8,232 nt of DNA, taken from positions 1 through 8,232 of the forward strand of contig JAHFKQ010000031.1 of assembly GCA_023245265.1 (NCBI GenBank). The letters are read 5' to 3'. The position numbers and the translations under genes are program-made. This document shows, one piece after another, positions 6,298 to 8,232 of the stretch (the stretch's first letter is position 1; every line of letters begins with the position of its first letter). The notes under the pieces are model-generated. The model was given only the letters and a program-made list of their open reading frames with translations, made no database searches and had not been told where the DNA came from. The stretch is from Candidatus Collierbacteria bacterium (GTDB lineage: Bacteria; Patescibacteriota; Microgenomatia; UBA1400; MFAQ01).

Positions 6298-7113
6298 TTA
6301 GGGAGTCCACCAGTTGGCATGTGCGGAGTCGATCTTGACGCCGTTTCCGGAGTCGATCATCACTCCACCGCAATCATAAATTTCGATATCATATTTGCCC
6401 GGTGAGGTGTAAAAGGTCAAAGTTCCACCCGGAGGCAGAATTCCGCCTGACAGCAAGTCAATCCAGTTGGTTCCTGAGTGAAGCTTCAGCCAGACATGGC
6501 AGATATCCACACCCTGGTTATTGGTGAGATTGACATAAATATATGCGGCCGTGGGTGCAGGGGTTGGGGTGGCCGGAGCTGTTTTTACAGGTACCCCAGC
6601 AACATTGCCGGAAGTTGAGCCCAGCTCGCTATAAACCCAACAACGCGAACCGGATGCTTTTTCGATGTACCACCAAAGCCCCCATTCAGGTGAACTTTTT
6701 CCCACAATTTTGACCGTTTGGTCTTTATTTAATCCTTCTTGTGGTTCCGGCCAGATCAATTCACTTGGTCCAGTACGACAAAATGCCGGCTGATTTGTCG
6801 TGAACATTGCTTCCTGTATTTGGGTCGGAATCGGGGTATAGGTTGGCTGTAAGGTGTAAGTCGGTGCCGGTGTCCAAGTCGGAGCAGGGGTCCATGTCGG
6901 TGGCGGAGTATTGGTTGGCAGAACCGGTTGAGGCTGAGAATTGGGGGTGTTGCCCGGTTGTGACGGTAATTGTTGCCCAGGCTGAGTTGGGGGAGCACCA
7001 AAACTGATGTGAATTGGCGAGTTCGGTATCGTGGTGAAGATGTAGAAACCGAAGAGTGCAACAATACAAAACATGATCGCCAGCAAAATCCAAGGAATAT
7101 ATTTATTATCCAT
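6298..7113 (-). CDS. Membrane-anchored extracytoplasmic protein with SH3b-like domain
   Basis: Not a named family. 271 residues from the ATG at 7113. Layout: a short polar start, one membrane helix (about 7-27, an uncleaved anchor by appearance), a Pro/Thr/Gln-rich linker (38-98) with four WTPAPT-type hexads, an SH3b-like domain (about 101-165; FCRTGPS, VKIVGKS, WWYIE, SRCWVYSEL) with Cys112 and Cys158, a second Thr/Pro linker (176-189), and a beta-rich C-terminal domain (190-271) with Cys205 and Cys248. Each folded domain carries one Cys pair, consistent with disulfides outside the membrane. The overall style is common in Chloroflexi and CPR surface proteins (recalled, not searched). Start choice: the GTG at 7125 overlaps the AAGGAG ribosome binding site, so the ATG at 7113 is preferred. 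It follows lepB on the same strand, has its own candidate promoter, and ends at a terminator. Cell-wall binding is a guess. Confidence 0.8.
   Translation of the reverse strand: MDNKYIPWILLAIMFCIVALFGFYIFTTIPNSPIHISFGAPPTQPGQQLPSQPGNTPNSQPQPVLPTNTPPPTWTPAPTWTPAPTYTLQPTYTPIPTQIQEAMFTTNQPAFCRTGPSELIWPEPQEGLNKDQTVKIVGKSSPEWGLWWYIEKASGSRCWVYSELGSTSGNVAGVPVKTAPATPTPAPTAAYIYVNLTNNQGVDICHVWLKLHSGTNWIDLLSGGILPPGGTLTFYTSPGKYDIEIYDCGGVMIDSGNGVKIDSAHANWWTP
6823..6894 (-). repeat. Four 18-nt repeats coding for WTPAPT-type hexads
   Basis: Residues 74-97 of the surface protein read WTPAPT, WTPAPT, YTLQPT, YTPIPT: four in-frame 18-nt units, the first two identical at protein level. This is the rigid linker between the membrane anchor and the SH3b-like domain. 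Its length could vary between strains by repeat slippage. Confidence 0.75.
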
Positions 7114-7124
7114 TTTGCCGAACA

Positions 7125-7130
7125 CTCCTT
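7125..7130 (-). promoter_or_regulatory. Ribosome binding site that decides the surface-protein start
   Basis: AAGGAG on the minus strand, 11 nt before the ATG at 7113. It overlaps the alternative GTG (7123-7125), which therefore cannot be served by it. This is the only clear Shine-Dalgarno seen at usable spacing in the window. Confidence 0.65.
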
Positions 7131-7145
7131 TTTAAAGAACTCATG

Positions 7146-7160
7146 CCGCCAAAATGGCGG
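7146..7160. other. Perfect 6-bp inverted repeat in the surface-gene leader
   Basis: CCGCCA (7146-7151) - AAA - TGGCGG (7155-7160). It lies between the candidate promoter (7171-7199) and the ribosome binding site (7125-7130). In the minus-strand RNA it is not followed by a T run, so it is unlikely to be an efficient terminator for lepB; a repressor site or a 5'-UTR stem is possible. Confidence 0.45.
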
Positions 7161-7170
7161 AACTGGGCGT

Positions 7171-7199
7171 AATATCCCATCAATTTAACCAAAAGTCAA
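7171..7199 (-). promoter_or_regulatory. Candidate sigma70-type promoter of the surface-protein gene
   Basis: On the minus strand, TTGACT (7199-7194, 5/6 to the -35 consensus), a 17-nt spacer, then GATATT (7176-7171, 4/6 to TATAAT). It begins 12 nt after the lepB stop, so the gene can be transcribed separately from lepB. Expected start near 7164, giving a leader of about 50 nt that contains the inverted repeat. Confidence 0.5.
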
Positions 7200-7211
7200 G
7201 AAAGTGAAAGA

Positions 7212-7778
7212 TTAATTACCGGCCTTAACAGGCTCCATTACCAGCCCGGCCACTTTAGCTGGCCAGTAGCGGAAAAAGACTTTTCCGATGATATTTCGGT
7301 ATGGTACGGGGCCCCAATCTCGGCTATCCGAAGAGTGATCCCGATTATCGCCAAAAGTCATGACTTCACCATCTTGGACGGTATAACTTTCACCTTCGTG
7401 TAGAAACTGTCCGGCGACGGTGGTGTACTCAGAGGGTAAGTAAAATTCATCCAGTTTTTTACCATCGACAAAGACAAAGCCATCTTTGACACTCACAGTT
7501 TGCCCTGGGGTAGCAATAATGCGCTTGATAAAGTCGAAGTTCTCATTAATAGGGGCTTTAAAAACGATGACATCGCCATCACGAGGTTGGCGTAGGCGGT
7601 AGGTCACTTTATCGGTCAGAAGATACTCCTTATCTTTGAAGGTGGGGAACATCGAACTGCCTTTGACTTGATGAGGCTGCATTAGGAAGAGGTAGACAAC
7701 AACGAAAACCGAAGCCGAAATCACAAAGGATTCCACGAACTCATAGACGATATGAACCAGTTTTCGGAAGAAGGACAT
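7212..7778 (-). CDS. lepB: Signal peptidase I
   Basis: Membrane serine protease with a Ser/Lys dyad that removes signal peptides from Sec/Tat-exported proteins. 188 residues from the ATG at 7778, typical of short one-anchor LepB. An N-terminal membrane helix (about 15-33) is followed by box B KGSSMFPTF with nucleophile Ser42, box C GDVIVF (68-73), box D FDFIKRIIATPGQ with general-base Lys85, and box E GDNRDHSSDSRDWGPVP (143-159). All catalytic residues are present. Box D has ATPGQ where GxPGD is usual. A GTG one codon upstream (7781) would add a single Met; the ATG is preferred because a -10-like TACACT places transcription start at this A. The gene is divergent from tRNA-Val and upstream of the surface-protein gene on the same strand; no terminator follows it. 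Confidence 0.96.
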   Translation of the reverse strand: MSFFRKLVHIVYEFVESFVISASVFVVVYLFLMQPHQVKGSSMFPTFKDKEYLLTDKVTYRLRQPRDGDVIVFKAPINENFDFIKRIIATPGQTVSVKDGFVFVDGKKLDEFYLPSEYTTVAGQFLHEGESYTVQDGEVMTFGDNRDHSSDSRDWGPVPYRNIIGKVFFRYWPAKVAGLVMEPVKAGN

Positions 7779-7784
7779 CACCTC

Positions 7785-7813
7785 AGTGTACCGTGCCTGA
7801 TATAATAATTCAA
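7785..7813 (-). promoter_or_regulatory. Candidate lepB promoter, leaderless geometry
   Basis: On the minus strand, TTGAAT (7813-7808, 4/6), a 17-nt spacer, and TACACT (7790-7785, 4/6). Six bases then separate the -10 from the lepB ATG at 7778, so the transcript would begin at the start codon. The purine-rich GAGGTG before the ATG has zero spacing and is unlikely to act as a ribosome binding site. Confidence 0.4.
7798..7806 (+). promoter_or_regulatory. Extended -10 promoter of tRNA-Val
   Basis: TGATATAAT is a perfect extended -10 (TGn plus TATAAT). No good -35 is found at 16-18 nt, as expected for extended -10 promoters. Start predicted near 7813, about nine bases before the mature tRNA 5' end. 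The -10 lies inside the spacer of the oppositely directed lepB promoter. Confidence 0.6.
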
Positions 7814-7821
7814 GTTAATAT

Positions 7822-7898
7822 GGACTCTTAGCTCAGTTGGTTAGAGCGCTGCATTCACATTGCAGAGGTCGCAGGTTCGATTCCTGCAGGGTCCACCA
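7822..7898 (+). tRNA. tRNA-Val, anticodon CAC, CCA encoded
   Basis: A full cloverleaf folds by eye. Acceptor GGACTCT (7822-7828) pairs with AGGGTCC (7888-7894) with one G-T wobble. D stem GCTC/GAGC (7831-7834, 7844-7847). Anticodon stem CTGCA/TGCAG (7849-7853, 7861-7865) with loop TTCACAT, anticodon CAC at 7856-7858, which reads GUG (Val). Variable loop AGGTC. T stem GCAGG/CCTGC (7871-7875, 7883-7887) with loop TTCGATT. Discriminator A7895, as usual for Val tRNAs, then genome-encoded CCA at 7896-7898. No intron is seen. Confidence 0.96.
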
Positions 7899-7910
7899 CC
7901 TCAGAAATAA

Positions 7911-7918
7911 TATAAAAT
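7911..7918 (+). promoter_or_regulatory. Weak -10-like box before the MYG1-family gene
   Basis: TATAAAAT (7911-7918) ends 8 nt before the ATG at 7927. No matching -35 lies upstream, where the tRNA ends, and there is no Shine-Dalgarno. It may be a weak leaderless promoter, or the gene may be read through from the tRNA promoter. Confidence 0.25.
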
Positions 7919-7926
7919 CATCCCTT

Positions 7927-8232
7927 ATGTCAAAAGTGACCGTAGCCACCCATGATGGCATATTTCATGCCGACGAAGTTTACGCTTTAGCTGTTCTAAG
8001 CCTCTATTTTGAAAAAGAGGGTAAGGAGATAGAAGTCACTCGGACTCGGGATTTAGACCTGTTAGCCAAGTCTGATATTGTGGTGGATGTCGGTGGTGAG
8101 TACAGTAGAGCCAAAAAACGGTTTGACCACCACCAGAAACAAAAGCCGGCCAATCGACCAAATGGCATCCCATACGCCGCTTTCGGCCTAATTTGGAATA
8201 CCTACGGCAAAAAGATCACTTCGAACAAAGAG
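7927..8232 (+). CDS. MYG1/UPF0160-family protein, 3'-truncated by window edge
   Basis: The first 102 residues are visible and the frame stays open to the last base. The start MSKVTVATHDGIFHADE carries the family signature THDGxFHADE; then IVVDVGGEYSRAKKRFDHHQ (about 51-70) gives the second metal-site-like cluster DVGG...FDHHQ, and GIPYAAFGLIWNTYG (80-94) matches the third conserved block. MYG1 proteins are DHH-like predicted metal-dependent phosphoesterases; the eukaryotic members are reported 3'-5' RNA exonucleases, while the bacterial role is poorly defined. ATG 7927 is the first start after the tRNA, 28 nt downstream, and it sits exactly at the family's N-terminus. Placement directly behind a tRNA would fit an RNA-linked role but could be chance. 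Confidence 0.9.
   Translation, partial: MSKVTVATHDGIFHADEVYALAVLSLYFEKEGKEIEVTRTRDLDLLAKSDIVVDVGGEYSRAKKRFDHHQKQKPANRPNGIPYAAFGLIWNTYGKKITSNKE

Noticed and set aside
6756..7093. Two Ser/Thr/His-rich minus-strand frames and plus-strand frames overlapping the surface protein
   Set aside because: They are other-frame readings of the Pro/Thr repeat DNA; the chosen frame has the membrane helix, ribosome site, domain pattern and terminator.

Overview
The window reads as a chromosomal housekeeping segment from a bacterium with standard stops (code 11) and short intergenic gaps. The gene types suggest a Candidate Phyla Radiation (Patescibacteria) member, possibly Microgenomates-like, with a Chloroflexi-flavoured gene set. 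Three things point that way: the IleRS has the variant active-site wording 'GNPWLDAGIVPF' and 'AMHKSWGN'; a TrmG10/Trm11-like methyltransferase carries a 'TEPFLG' motif IV; and one surface protein combines a single membrane anchor, a Pro/Thr linker and an SH3b-like domain. This placement is inference from remembered family patterns and has not been tested by a search.

Positions 1-6248 (+) form a tight co-directional run: ileS (5' end cut by the window) - rodA/ftsW-type SEDS gene - rplU (bL21) - Trm11/TrmG10-like methyltransferase - rpmA (bL27) - parB. The gaps are -14, +8, +5, +30 and 0 nt, so the run looks like one operon, with a likely internal promoter just before rplU. It joins translation (tRNA charging, two large-subunit proteins, a probable tRNA modification enzyme) to cell-wall elongation and chromosome segregation.

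Positions 6261-7778 (-) hold two convergent genes: lepB (signal peptidase I) and, downstream of it, a membrane-anchored surface protein that ends in a clear intrinsic terminator. Between lepB and the surface gene lie a good sigma70-type promoter and a perfect short hairpin.

Positions 7779-7926 hold a compact divergent control region followed by tRNA-Val(CAC) with encoded CCA. From 7927 a MYG1-family (UPF0160) gene runs off the right edge.

No mobile element, CRISPR array or defence system is visible. The most notable signals are regulatory. Promoter -10 boxes lie 6-7 nt before the start codons of rplU and lepB with no usable Shine-Dalgarno, which suggests leaderless mRNAs. A pair of mutually exclusive hairpins sits around the rodA GTG start. 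The lepB and tRNA promoters overlap.
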